IMG/VR virus record: IMGVR_UViG_3300027861_000212
Coordinates: 1 to 22,288 of that record
From: a virus
Direction: 5' to 3' (one strand)
Length of the DNA: 22,288 nucleotides
Below, in pieces: positions 1-7,537 of this stretch; position 1 is the stretch's first letter; every line of letters begins with the position of its first letter. The translations under genes were made by a program, and so were the position numbers. The notes beneath the pieces were generated by a model. That model was not told the origin of the DNA. It searched no databases and saw only the letters and a program-made list of their open reading frames with translations.

Positions 1-725
1 CCCGCACCGTCAGCACGACAAGGTGTGGCCGTAACGCCTAACCCTTTGGCGTTGATGAATAGATCGGTCGCTTTCATCCATTTGTTACGTTTACCACCAA
101 CCGCCGCGCAATGATGCGCCTCGTCAGTCACCCATAACGTAACGGTCGGGGCGTAACTGCGTAGACGTTCCGACATGTTTTTCGGTGGTAATTTACCTTT
201 AATCGAACCGATGGGTGTAGCGTCCACTTGCACACCTTGCGACCAATACCCATCAGTACGTTCGTATTGCCACAGTGTTTTATCGGGGCGCGTTTGAACG
301 TACGTGTCACCGTCGACACCAGTTCCTAACCAACTCATAATAGTGTCCACACCAGCAACCGCAGCCGTCGCCGATGGGTCATACAGTGATATTCCGACTT
401 CAATCATGTGTTGTGATACGATCATACGGATGAGTTTGTCAGGGCCAATGATGCGGTGACGTACGCCGTTACGTGCCAGCGCGATAGATATTTGACACAC
501 CAGTTCTTGACGATGCGCAATGGTACAACTCGCTCCGTTATGGTCGTGTATAATTTTTGACAACAGAACCGTTTTGCCCGCACCCGTGGGCATCACTGCC
601 AATACGTTACGATGACCGAGCGACCACTCGTGATGGATATCGCGTTCGGCGTCTTGCTGATACGGCCGAAGCTGTATCGTTGCGCGTCGAACCGCTTCGG
701 CGGTCTTAGTTATTACAGGTATCAT
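1..725 (-). CDS. SF2 DEAD/DEAH-box helicase, N-terminal part (runs off the left edge)
   Basis: Reading leftward from the ATG at 725 gives about 241 residues with no stop before the window edge. A Walker A motif (MPTGAGKT) lies about 45 residues in, followed by a motif II box DEAH and, about 30 residues on, motif III TATP. This is the RecA-like domain 1 of a superfamily 2 helicase/ATPase, as encoded by many phages for replication or recombination. The second RecA domain lies outside the window. The start has a good ribosome site (AGAAGGGA) 5-7 bases upstream, and the upstream gene stops one base away, so the two are probably co-transcribed. Which SF2 subfamily it belongs to (recombination helicase, restriction-type or origin-melting) cannot be told from this half. 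Confidence 0.9.
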   Translation of the reverse strand, partial: MIPVITKTAEAVRRATIQLRPYQQDAERDIHHEWSLGHRNVLAVMPTGAGKTVLLSKIIHDHNGASCTIAHRQELVCQISIALARNGVRHRIIGPDKLIRMIVSQHMIEVGISLYDPSATAAVAGVDTIMSWLGTGVDGDTYVQTRPDKTLWQYERTDGYWSQGVQVDATPIGSIKGKLPPKNMSERLRSYAPTVTLWVTDEAHHCAAVGGKRNKWMKATDLFINAKGLGVTATPCRADGA

Positions 726-726
726 A

Positions 727-957
727 TTAATCCCTTCTTGGTAAAACCGTCACGATACTGTGCGATCCTGAGTGAACGACAAATACGCACAACGGTGTGA
801 CATAATAGTTACGCCCCGCCACCGTTTTGACATTTAATGACCGTACATAATTATGTTTAACTTTTCTTGCTCGGTTAAACTCTTGCAATATATCATTGTC
901 GACCCGATGCCCGAACCGCTCGTCCCATCGCTGTTGGGCGTGGTTGGTAATTATCAT
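727..957 (-). CDS. Unknown small protein, 76 aa
   Basis: I do not recognise this protein with certainty. It starts with a His/Arg-rich helix (N-H-A-Q-Q-R-W-D-E-R) and continues with alternating basic and beta-prone segments (RNYYVTPLCVFVV, HSIVTVLP). That layout is reminiscent of small phage RelE/BrnT-like folds, but no catalytic set is clear enough to claim one. Its ATG overlaps the stop of the upstream gene (ATGA, 954-957), and it ends one base before the helicase start, so it belongs to a tightly coupled three-gene leftward operon. Compact and probably functional in the early phase; function not assigned. Confidence 0.65.
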   Translation of the reverse strand: MIITNHAQQRWDERFGHRVDNDILQEFNRARKVKHNYVRSLNVKTVAGRNYYVTPLCVFVVHSGSHSIVTVLPRRD

Positions 958-1196
958 GATGCGCCTCGCTTATATAAGAACACGAGAAGATCCGAAACGC
1001 TGATTTCGATTTCCTCGTATCCACTGTAACAACAACTATTAAATACCCTCACGACATACACTGTTTCACCGTCGCGAATAATATTGTCTAATAGGCTGTG
1101 GATCGGCGAGTCTGACAAATAATGATCACTATTCTTTAAGTAGTCCTCTAATAATTCTTCCATTTTTATCACCGTTACTATTGACTGAGGCGTCAT
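954..1196 (-). CDS. Unknown small acidic protein, 80 aa
   Basis: First gene of the short leftward operon ending in the helicase. The protein is acidic and helical at the N-terminus (MEELLEDYLKNSDHYL) and beta-rich in the second half. No known motif is visible. The start at 1196 has an AAAGGT ribosome site; an internal Met (residue 12, before EELLEDY) is an alternative start. It overlaps the next gene by four bases (ATGA), which indicates translational coupling. Divergent from the rightward replication operon beginning at 1246. Confidence 0.6.
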   Translation of the reverse strand: MTPQSIVTVIKMEELLEDYLKNSDHYLSDSPIHSLLDNIIRDGETVYVVRVFNSCCYSGYEEIEISVSDLLVFLYKRGAS

Positions 1197-1210
1197 ATTA
1201 CCTTTATAGT
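1181..1210 (+). promoter_or_regulatory. Sigma70-type promoter for the rightward replication operon
   Basis: TTGACT (1181-1186), an 18-base spacer and TATAGT (1205-1210) match the sigma70 consensus at 5/6 and 5/6. The predicted start near 1217 lies about 30 bases before the first rightward ATG at 1246. It overlaps the 5' end of the divergent gene at 954-1196. No equally good leftward promoter was found in the 49-base gap. Confidence 0.6.
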
Positions 1211-1245
1211 GTCGCTGTCGTCAACAATTAATCAAAGGAAACACA

Positions 1246-2205
1246 ATGTCAGAACTTAATTTACAAATAAACATGGACGAGCCTGTTCAACTGTTATTCA
1301 TATCCGACGCGTTACGTTCAATCGCGTTACACCAAGGCGCCGACGCGTCATTGTTAAACGGTGTCAAAACAACTGAGGAAGAAGCTGCTGAATCAATAGC
1401 GTTAGGCGAAGTGTTCGATAATATTGTTGGTGACATGAGCGTTACGAAAACGGTCGAGTTTGAACAACCGGTTAAAGTAGATGTCGAAGCGACCATTATC
1501 ACACCACCAACGCTCGACGAGTTAGCCGTCAATGATATGGACGAAGCGCTAGCCGCGACGACTAATATCGTCACTCCACCTGTCACCACCGACGCGCCTG
1601 AAATACCTTGGGACGCTCGTATTCACTCGAAAAACAAGACGACTAACGCTGATGGTTCGTTCAAGATGCGTAAGAAACCAGCCGACCAAACTAAAGAACA
1701 GTGGACATCATACGTCGAAGCGGTGGAAGTCGAACTTAAACAACTGATGAATCCGACACCCGTTACATACAGTGAACCAGTCGTTGTCGAACCTGTAATT
1801 GTCGACGGTGATGTGGTGGGTGTATCCGTTGGTCACGTCGTAGAACAACAAGACGCATCAACCGTGTTCGCCGAGACACCGCCCGTCGTCGTTACGCCTC
1901 CAGTCGTTACCGAGACACCGCCCGTCGTCGTTACGCCTCCAGTCGTTACCGAGACACCACCTGTTGTCGTTACACCTCCAGTCGTGACCGAGACACCACC
2001 TGTTGTAGCGGAAGGTGACCAACCGAAGACGTTCGGCGAGTTGATGAAGTTCGTCACAACTAACAAGGTTAAATTGACACCTGACGCATGTAACGAAGTG
2101 TTAAAAGCGCACGGTATTGAAAAATGGCCGTTGCTAGCGACTAAGTTAAACGCTCAACCTGATTTCATGAACACCATTTACCCAGCATTAAAGGCGTTAG
2201 TATGA
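1246..2205 (+). CDS. Proline-repeat early protein, 319 aa, unknown function
   Basis: Three parts are visible. Residues 1-110 are acidic and helical. Around residues 122-165 is the motif PWDARIHSKNK followed by an N-x-DGSFKxR segment, a conserved element I associate with phage early proteins of unknown role. Residues about 208-250 are a proline-valine low-complexity linker made of a 13-residue unit (core ETPPVVVTPPVV) in three copies. The last 60 residues (TFGELMKF to the end) form a small helical domain. The arrangement suggests a two-domain tether protein, perhaps joining replication partners. It is the first gene of the rightward operon, with a ribosome site AAAGGAAA before the ATG, and its stop overlaps the next start (ATGA). 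No function is assigned. Confidence 0.8.
   Translation: MSELNLQINMDEPVQLLFISDALRSIALHQGADASLLNGVKTTEEEAAESIALGEVFDNIVGDMSVTKTVEFEQPVKVDVEATIITPPTLDELAVNDMDEALAATTNIVTPPVTTDAPEIPWDARIHSKNKTTNADGSFKMRKKPADQTKEQWTSYVEAVEVELKQLMNPTPVTYSEPVVVEPVIVDGDVVGVSVGHVVEQQDASTVFAETPPVVVTPPVVTETPPVVVTPPVVTETPPVVVTPPVVTETPPVVAEGDQPKTFGELMKFVTTNKVKLTPDACNEVLKAHGIEKWPLLATKLNAQPDFMNTIYPALKALV
1873..2004 (+). repeat. 39-bp in-frame tandem repeat, three copies plus a partial fourth
   Basis: Units begin with GAGACACC at 1873, 1912, 1951 and 1990, a strict 39-base period. Copies 1 and 2 are identical in DNA; copy 3 has synonymous changes only. Each unit encodes 13 residues of a Pro-Val linker in the early protein at 1246-2205. 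Copy number may vary by slippage or recombination without breaking the frame. Confidence 0.9.
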
Positions 2206-3374
2206 GTAAATCACCCTTATTAGCATCGGATGCTAACCGTTGGGTCGAATGTAATGGGGCGCCGTCACTGGCGCGTCAGTTCCCCGAAATAGTCGACGAA
2301 GACGGTAAACAATCGCGCCTAGATGGTCGAGCGTTCCACGAAGTCGGTCAACGTATTCTCGAATCGTTCCGTGATCCTAACGGTGAATTAGTGTCGAAAC
2401 CTCACATCCTAGGTACGCAGTCCGCCGATGGCGTTGTGATCACGGATGAAATATACGACGCAGCGTTGGTTTATTCGAATGACGTTCTCGCGACGTGTAA
2501 AGGCCCCGTTTCGATGAAAGACTTACACATCGAAGAACGTGTCGAATTGGATTGTATTTATCCAGGTCATTACGGGTTTGTCGACGCGTGGGTGTTTGAC
2601 AAGTCCACTATGACGTTAACAGTGTGGGAAGGTAAATTCGGACATCGATTTGTAGAAGTGTTCGAGAACTGGCAATTGACGCAATACGTAGCAGGTATTC
2701 TCGACACGCTCAACGTGAACGGTTTCATGGACCAGCAAATCACAGTCGTGATGAAAATCGTACAACCTCGTTGTTTTGACGTTCGCGGTACGATACGACA
2801 TTGGACGGTAAAGGCGTCAGATCTACGTGCGCAAATCAACACCGTGATCATGGCGGCGTGGGCGTCAATCGAACCGAACGCCAAATGTAAAACGGGCCCA
2901 CAATGTAACACGTGTGGTTCGCGATACGGATGTACGACATTACAACGCGGTTCGTATGTGGCGATGGAATACGTCCACGAGACAGGTGGTGTGTCATTGA
3001 GCGGTAATAACTTAGCGTTCGAGCTGCGAATGTTGACACGCGCTGAAGAACTTATCAAAGCGCGTAAATCGGGTCTAGAAATGCAAGCGTTGGCCGAAGT
3101 GCGTAGCGGAACGTTGATACCTGGTTACTCTGCCGTTCAAGGTTACGGCAATAAGCGATGGCGCAAAGATACGCCCGTCGATGAAGTTATCGCAATGGGT
3201 GACATGATGGGTCTTGACCTACGTAAACCCGTTACTTTAGACACACCAGCACAAAGTTTGCAAAAAGGTCTTGACGACTCCGTCATTGACGCGTACAGTG
3301 AGACACCAAGAACGAAGATGAAGTTAGTCGAAGATAACGGTTCGAAAGCTCGTCAAGTATTTAAACCACAATAA
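2202..3374 (+). CDS. Cas4-like PD-(D/E)XK nuclease, DUF2800 family
   Basis: The 390-residue protein has the DUF2800 layout: an N-terminal S-x-ANRW-x-EC segment, an active-site region with D128 (GFVDAW) and E143-x-K145 (WEGKFG), then a Q-x-x-x-Y helix (NWQLTQYVAG) typical of RecB/Cas4 nucleases. A cysteine cluster at C229, C235, C238 and C244 resembles the Fe-S or zinc-binding knuckle of this superfamily. Such proteins are thought to act as DNA exonucleases in phage recombination or replication. The gene overlaps the previous stop by four bases (ATGA) and precedes the ssDNA-binding protein and polymerase, the usual DUF2800-DUF2815-polymerase order. Family assignment is from remembered motifs. 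Confidence 0.85.
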   Translation: MSKSPLLASDANRWVECNGAPSLARQFPEIVDEDGKQSRLDGRAFHEVGQRILESFRDPNGELVSKPHILGTQSADGVVITDEIYDAALVYSNDVLATCKGPVSMKDLHIEERVELDCIYPGHYGFVDAWVFDKSTMTLTVWEGKFGHRFVEVFENWQLTQYVAGILDTLNVNGFMDQQITVVMKIVQPRCFDVRGTIRHWTVKASDLRAQINTVIMAAWASIEPNAKCKTGPQCNTCGSRYGCTTLQRGSYVAMEYVHETGGVSLSGNNLAFELRMLTRAEELIKARKSGLEMQALAEVRSGTLIPGYSAVQGYGNKRWRKDTPVDEVIAMGDMMGLDLRKPVTLDTPAQSLQKGLDDSVIDAYSETPRTKMKLVEDNGSKARQVFKPQ

Positions 3375-3387
3375 AAAGGTACACGTT

Positions 3388-3603
3388 ATGTTTAAAAAAA
3401 GTTTAGCAATTGCGTTAATGGGTATGTTCATGCCGTCGCTCGCAGCGACACACGCTATCCGCATGGACGGCGGTCGTTTCGATGACATTAAACCGACAAA
3501 GGGTGAAAAAGGTCAAAAACGTTCGGCACGTCAAAAACCGTCAGGTGCTGCAGTAAATAAACGCGCCGCGACGAAACGTAATAACATTCGTAAACGTAAG
3601 TAA
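3388..3603 (+). CDS. Small exported basic protein, 71 aa
   Basis: The N-terminus looks like a secretion signal: MFKK, a hydrophobic core SLAIALMGMFMP, then a possible signal peptidase I site (S-L-A/A). The mature part is extremely basic (KGEKGQKRSARQK to the C-terminal RKRK) and has no recognisable domain. An AAAAAGG ribosome site precedes the ATG, and the gene lies 13 bases after the nuclease. A periplasm-targeted, Arg/Lys-rich peptide is unexpected between DNA replication genes. It could alternatively be a cytoplasmic DNA- or RNA-binding protein whose hydrophobic start is a membrane anchor. Function unknown. Confidence 0.65.
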   Translation: MFKKSLAIALMGMFMPSLAATHAIRMDGGRFDDIKPTKGEKGQKRSARQKPSGAAVNKRAATKRNNIRKRK

Positions 3604-3625
3604 CATTTAATCATTTAATCAATAA

Positions 3626-3642
3626 GGGCGGCACAGTCGCCC
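3626..3642 (+). promoter_or_regulatory. Hairpin in the leader of the ssDNA-binding protein gene
   Basis: GGGCG (3626-3630) pairs with CGCCC (3638-3642) around a 7-base loop. No T tract follows, so it is not a terminator. It lies about 10 bases before the GGAG ribosome site of the gene at 3661, in a 57-base gap that also has a direct repeat ATTTAATC. It may stabilise the mRNA or tune translation of an abundantly needed protein. Confidence 0.35.
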
Positions 3643-3660
3643 GTAACGGAGCAATAAATT

Positions 3661-4548
3661 ATGTCAGATATTTTAACAACAGTAGGTCGTTTAGTTTCAG
3701 GTCACCCAATGGTAATGCATGCTGCAAACGACAACAAAGGCGTTCAAAAAACGTTTAAAGATGGTTCGTTGATGTTCACTCAATCTGTTGGTATCGCGTT
3801 TGCCAAAGGTGCCGAGACACATTGGAATCAAACACAATGGGGCATGGCGATTTACGCAGCGGCTCAAGCGGCTTTCCCACAAGGTCAACATGGTGCTCCA
3901 ACGTTCGCATGGAAGATCACCGACGGTGACAGTGCCGTTCCGAACAAGAAAGGTAATAAACCATGTGACCGTGAAGGTTACCCAGGTCATTGGGTACTGT
4001 TCGCGACGTCTTGCTTCCCCACACCGACGTATCATGCGGGTCGTTATGCTGCACACGAAGTGATTCAAAACAAAGACGAGATCAAAGCGGGTGATTACGT
4101 TCGTCTATCGTTCAATGTGTCAGGTAACGGTTCAACGGATAGCCCAGGTATGTACATTAACCCCGTCATGCTTGAGCTGACACGTGCTGGTATTCAAATC
4201 ATCAGCGCAAACGCCCCTGACGCATCAGCCGCGTTCGGTGGTTCAGCTGGCGTATTACCACAAGGTGCTATGGTCGACACGAACGTTCAACCCGTTACAC
4301 CTGTTACACCCGTTACCGCAGCGGTCGTCACACCTGTTCAAGCCGCAGTAACAACACCTGTTCAACCTGCTACGGACTTGGTACAACCTCAAACGTTGAC
4401 GCCAGGTGTCGTTACACCACCGCCAGTTATCGCACCACCTGTCGTTGAAGAAAGTTACATCATTGACGGTGTGACACACACCAAAGCGGCGTTGTTAGCG
4501 ATGCCAGGATGGACCGAAGCGCACCTCGCCAATCTAACTAAGGCGTAA
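3661..4548 (+). CDS. Single-stranded DNA-binding protein, DUF2815-like, with Pro-rich tail
   Basis: Residues 1-180 match the DUF2815 phage ssDNA-binding family as I know it: a W-K-x-x-DGD strand, CDREGYPGHW, and the late GDYVRLSF/GMYINPVML strands of an OB-type barrel (compare T7 gp2.5-like proteins). After about residue 205 comes a low-complexity Pro/Thr/Val linker (repeats such as TPVTPV, TPVQ), then a short C-terminal segment YIIDGVTHTKAALLAMPGW. The C-terminus is not the acidic tail of bacterial SSB but could serve the same purpose, recruiting partner proteins. GGAG ribosome site before the ATG. Lies between nuclease and polymerase, as expected of a replication SSB. The family call is an inference from pattern and order. 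Confidence 0.75.
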   Translation: MSDILTTVGRLVSGHPMVMHAANDNKGVQKTFKDGSLMFTQSVGIAFAKGAETHWNQTQWGMAIYAAAQAAFPQGQHGAPTFAWKITDGDSAVPNKKGNKPCDREGYPGHWVLFATSCFPTPTYHAGRYAAHEVIQNKDEIKAGDYVRLSFNVSGNGSTDSPGMYINPVMLELTRAGIQIISANAPDASAAFGGSAGVLPQGAMVDTNVQPVTPVTPVTAAVVTPVQAAVTTPVQPATDLVQPQTLTPGVVTPPPVIAPPVVEESYIIDGVTHTKAALLAMPGWTEAHLANLTKA

Positions 4549-4571
4549 CCGTCACACATTAACCGTTAACG

Positions 4572-4597
4572 CCCCGTCATGTGACGGGGTTTTCGTT
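4572..4597 (+). terminator. Weak rho-independent terminator between SSB and polymerase genes
   Basis: CCCCGTC (4572-4578) pairs with GACGGGG (4583-4589) around an ATGT loop and is followed by TTTTCGTT. The polymerase gene has its own strong GGAGG ribosome site just after it. The site could reduce polymerase expression relative to the SSB rather than end the operon. Confidence 0.6.
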
Positions 4598-4608
4598 GGA
4601 GGACTATT

Positions 4609-6129
4609 ATGATCTATTTAAGAAAGTGTGACGATTTGAACGGGTGTGGTAAAACGTACCCCGGCGACATGTCATACTGTCCGTCATGTGGCGTTGGTCA
4701 CGAGTTTAGCGACGCAGCACCCGTTAACCCCCGCGATTACACGTACGACATCGAAACGTACCCTAACGTGTTTACATGTGCAGTCATTCACATTGCCACC
4801 AATACACGTTGGCGGTTTGAGATCTCCGAATTCCGTAACGACGTTGAAGATCTCGTCGAATTCATCATGTCGTTAAAAGCGTGTCGTGCTCGAATGGTCG
4901 GTTATAACAACGTCGGGTTTGATTATCCGGTGTTACATTTCATCGTAATGAACCCCCATGCTTCACCGCGTGCAATATACGATAAAGCAATGGACATTAT
5001 AAAAGGTGGTGACAAGTTCGGTCACATGATTTGGGATAAGGACCAATTGGTTGAACAGCTCGACCTATACAAGATCCGTCACTTCGACAACATGGCACGC
5101 GCAACTTCGCTCAAGTCTCTTGAAATAGCGATGAAGATGGACAACGTCGAAGATCTCCCGTTCCCCGTTGGAACGACATTGACGCGTGACGAAATCGAAG
5201 TGTTGCACACATACAATGACCACGACGTTGTATCCACTATTTACTTCTACGTGCGCACATTAGCCGAGATTAAATTTCGTGAAGTATTAACCGAACGCTA
5301 CAGTCGAAATTTCATGAATCACAACGATACTAAAATCGGCAAAGATTATTTCATTATGGAACTTGAGCGTAACGGTGTTGAATGTTACGAGAAGATATGC
5401 GGGAAACGTCAACCCCGACAAACAATCCGACCGTCTATTAATCTCGGTGATGTGATCTTCCCTTACGTGAAACTCGAACACCCTGAATTCAGACGCATAC
5501 ACGAGCACCTGGCGAATAAGACAATCACCGAAACAAAAGGGTCGATCAAAGACCTCACGTGTGTTGTTGGCGGATTGAGTTATAAATTCGGAACGGGCGG
5601 TTTACACGCGTCAGATGATTGTAAAATTTTCAGGTCTGACGACGAAATGACAGTTGAAATGCGAGACGTAACGAGTTATTATCCTAGCATGGCAATCGTT
5701 AACCGCATATACCCGAAACATCTTGGTGATAAGTTCTGCGACATATACAAAGACATGTTCGATCAGCGGCGTTCGCACGCCAAAGGTACACCAGAAAACG
5801 CAATGTTAAAGCTCGCGTTAAATGGTACTTACGGCGATTCAAACAATGTGTATTCACCGTTTTATGACCCGTTTTTTTGTATGCAAATCACCCTTAATGG
5901 TCAGTTGTTACTGTGCATGTTGGTTGAACAGTTAATTAAAACACCAGGTTTACGAATGATTAACGTCAACACTGATGGTGTGGGATTCATTTACCCCCGC
6001 AAGCACCGACAACATGTGGACGCGGTATGTCAATGGTGGATGGATTTGACCGCGTTAGGTCTGGAAACTGACGAATATTCGTTGTTTGCACAACGAGATT
6101 GTAATAATTATATAGGTGTTGAAGCATGA
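4609..6129 (+). CDS. Family B DNA polymerase, N-terminal part (exonuclease + palm/fingers); split gene
   Basis: A 506-residue fragment of a family B replicative polymerase. In order: a Cys4 zinc-ribbon-like start (C7, C13, C24, C27); 3'-5' exonuclease motifs Exo I D47-I-E49, Exo II YNNVGFD (99-105) and Exo III Y202-x3-D206; polymerase motif A D353-VTSYYPS; motif B K401-LALNGTYG; motif C NTDG with D456. The thumb and the Lys/Tyr (KRKGAYEY) segment that should follow motif C are missing here; they are encoded by the separate gene at 6862-7467. The stop overlaps the start of a homing endonuclease by four bases (ATGA). Start chosen for the GGAGG site 7 bases upstream. All catalytic residues are in this half, so activity probably needs assembly with the second piece. 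Confidence 0.9.
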   Translation: MIYLRKCDDLNGCGKTYPGDMSYCPSCGVGHEFSDAAPVNPRDYTYDIETYPNVFTCAVIHIATNTRWRFEISEFRNDVEDLVEFIMSLKACRARMVGYNNVGFDYPVLHFIVMNPHASPRAIYDKAMDIIKGGDKFGHMIWDKDQLVEQLDLYKIRHFDNMARATSLKSLEIAMKMDNVEDLPFPVGTTLTRDEIEVLHTYNDHDVVSTIYFYVRTLAEIKFREVLTERYSRNFMNHNDTKIGKDYFIMELERNGVECYEKICGKRQPRQTIRPSINLGDVIFPYVKLEHPEFRRIHEHLANKTITETKGSIKDLTCVVGGLSYKFGTGGLHASDDCKIFRSDDEMTVEMRDVTSYYPSMAIVNRIYPKHLGDKFCDIYKDMFDQRRSHAKGTPENAMLKLALNGTYGDSNNVYSPFYDPFFCMQITLNGQLLLCMLVEQLIKTPGLRMINVNTDGVGFIYPRKHRQHVDAVCQWWMDLTALGLETDEYSLFAQRDCNNYIGVEA

Positions 6130-6875
6130 CGATCGGCATATACGCAATAATCAATAAAATTAATGGCAAATGCTATGTCGGCAAGTCGATAAACATAGAA
6201 CGTCGATTCACGCACCACCGCCATCACCTGAACAAAAAAGACCGATCGGTCAGACAAACAAACCGTCATCTGTTCGACTCGGTGAAGAAGTACGGTATCG
6301 ATTCGTTCAGTTTTGAAATAGTAGAGTCATTCGATGCCATTAACGAATGTCTGATATCCGAACGAGAATTATTTTGGATGGATTTTTTCATGTCGACGTC
6401 TGGCAATGCGGGATACAATCTCCGAAGAGATTCCTCAACGGGAATGATTATACACCCCAGCACACGTAAGATACTGAGTGAAAATAACAAAGGCGTTAAT
6501 AATCCTAATTACGGTAACAAATGGAGTGAAGACAAGAAAAAACGCATGTCAGATTTGAAATCAAAACAACACGTTGACGGTGTTTACGATGACGAATGGA
6601 AATCTAAGATAGGTGTCAAATCCAAAGCGTTTTGGGCTGATAACCCAGATGTCAAATCGAAAATGGCGTCAAAGGTGAGTCAAGCTAAACAAAAGTTCGA
6701 CTTCATTCAAATGGACGACGACTTGAACGTGATTCGAGTATGGCCGTCAATACAATCGATAATTGAATGCAATCCTGATTGGAAATGGCAGAACATATAC
6801 TCTGTCTGTAACGGTTATAAAAAACGAATATACGGGTTCAAATGGAAAAGGGTGTTGAAAAATGTCAAAGATTAA
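6126..6875 (+). CDS. GIY-YIG homing endonuclease inserted in the DNA polymerase gene
   Basis: The 249-residue protein begins with GIY (residues 4-6), YVG (17-19), the conserved Arg around residue 26, and an acidic catalytic candidate (E79/E81 in ISERELFW) at the end of the GIY-YIG domain. A NUMOD3-like motif (NPNYGNKWSEDKKKRM) and a C-terminal NUMOD1-like helix-turn-helix (ending YGFKWKR) provide DNA recognition, the usual layout of free-standing phage homing endonucleases. It overlaps the upstream polymerase fragment by 4 bases and the downstream fragment by 14, so there is no room for a group I intron core. It is in a different frame from the polymerase pieces, so it is not an intein. Its likely target is the uninterrupted polymerase gene of related phages. 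Confidence 0.9.
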   Translation: MTIGIYAIINKINGKCYVGKSINIERRFTHHRHHLNKKDRSVRQTNRHLFDSVKKYGIDSFSFEIVESFDAINECLISERELFWMDFFMSTSGNAGYNLRRDSSTGMIIHPSTRKILSENNKGVNNPNYGNKWSEDKKKRMSDLKSKQHVDGVYDDEWKSKIGVKSKAFWADNPDVKSKMASKVSQAKQKFDFIQMDDDLNVIRVWPSIQSIIECNPDWKWQNIYSVCNGYKKRIYGFKWKRVLKNVKD

Positions 6876-7467
6876 ACGCAAAGGGGCGTACGAATACGAT
6901 TTACAGTGGCACCAAGATCAATCGTCAATGGTGTGTGCACGTGCAGCCGAAGCAGCTCTCGTGCGCGGCGAAGATATCCGTACGTTCATCGAGAATCACG
7001 CGGATGATTACGACTTCATGTGTCGAGCAAAGGCGCCGCGTTCGAATAATATCGTGATGCGTTGGCCCGAGTATGACAACGCCGAAATGCCATTGGCCAA
7101 CATCGTCCGTTATTACGTGTCGAAAGACGGCGGAACGTTGACCAAGATCGCCCCACCAACCGGCGAACCTGGCACATGGAAGCGCGCCGCACGTGTGAGC
7201 GATACGTTATACCAACAAGTGATGGCTGAGATAACTGGAACCAATGACGGGTTTGTCGATGAGGATAGCGCAGGAACGCCACACGACGCCCGTATCCACA
7301 CGAAAAACAAATCGAAGCATACCATACGCGAAATGGGTATTTGTGTCGGCTGGCGTGTAACGGATTGTTCCAACGTGAAGAATTTCGACCGCTCAACGAT
7401 CAATTACGATTATTACGTTGCGGAGGCTGAAAAACTAGTCAAACCACTATTGACGAAAGCGTCATAA
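6862..7467 (+). CDS. Family B DNA polymerase, C-terminal part (thumb); split gene
   Basis: The 201-residue product starts IKRKGAYEYDLQWHQ, the Lys/Tyr element that directly follows motif C in phage family B polymerases. It continues with helices I recognise from the thumb (AAEAALVRGEDI, PRSNNIV, VRYYVSKDGGTLTKI) and ends in IHTKNKSKH to AEAEKLV. It therefore continues the protein that stops at 6129. Both pieces are in the same reading frame of the window, separated by the endonuclease. The start at 6862 lies inside the endonuclease end, with AAGGG about 10 bases upstream, so it is translated as a separate subunit, probably coupled. Compare the split gp43A/gp43B polymerases of some T4-related phages, where the pieces associate. 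Confidence 0.85.
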   Translation: MSKIKRKGAYEYDLQWHQDQSSMVCARAAEAALVRGEDIRTFIENHADDYDFMCRAKAPRSNNIVMRWPEYDNAEMPLANIVRYYVSKDGGTLTKIAPPTGEPGTWKRAARVSDTLYQQVMAEITGTNDGFVDEDSAGTPHDARIHTKNKSKHTIREMGICVGWRVTDCSNVKNFDRSTINYDYYVAEAEKLVKPLLTKAS

Positions 7468-7492
7468 GCGAGTAAATTAATAAATAACGAAA

Positions 7493-7514
7493 CGCCTCGT
7501 AACGGTACGGGGCG
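7493..7514 (-). terminator. Hairpin, possible terminator of leftward late transcripts
   Basis: CGCCTCGT (7493-7500) pairs with ACGGGGCG (7507-7514), 8 pairs with one T-G, loop of 6. On the minus strand it is followed by TTTCGTTATTTATT; on the plus strand no T tract follows. It lies about 300 bases beyond the last leftward lysis gene and could stop late transcripts from reading into the early genes. Weak support. Confidence 0.35.
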
Positions 7515-7537
7515 ATAAATTGATAAGGTGCAGCGTA

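Noticed and set aside
1873-2004. CRISPR-like array
   Set aside because: The 39-base repeats are directly adjacent without spacers and are in frame inside a coding region.
6126-6875. Group I intron or intein in the polymerase gene
   Set aside because: The endonuclease overlaps both flanking polymerase fragments, so no intron core sequence fits, and it is out of frame with them and has its own start and stop, so it is not an intein.
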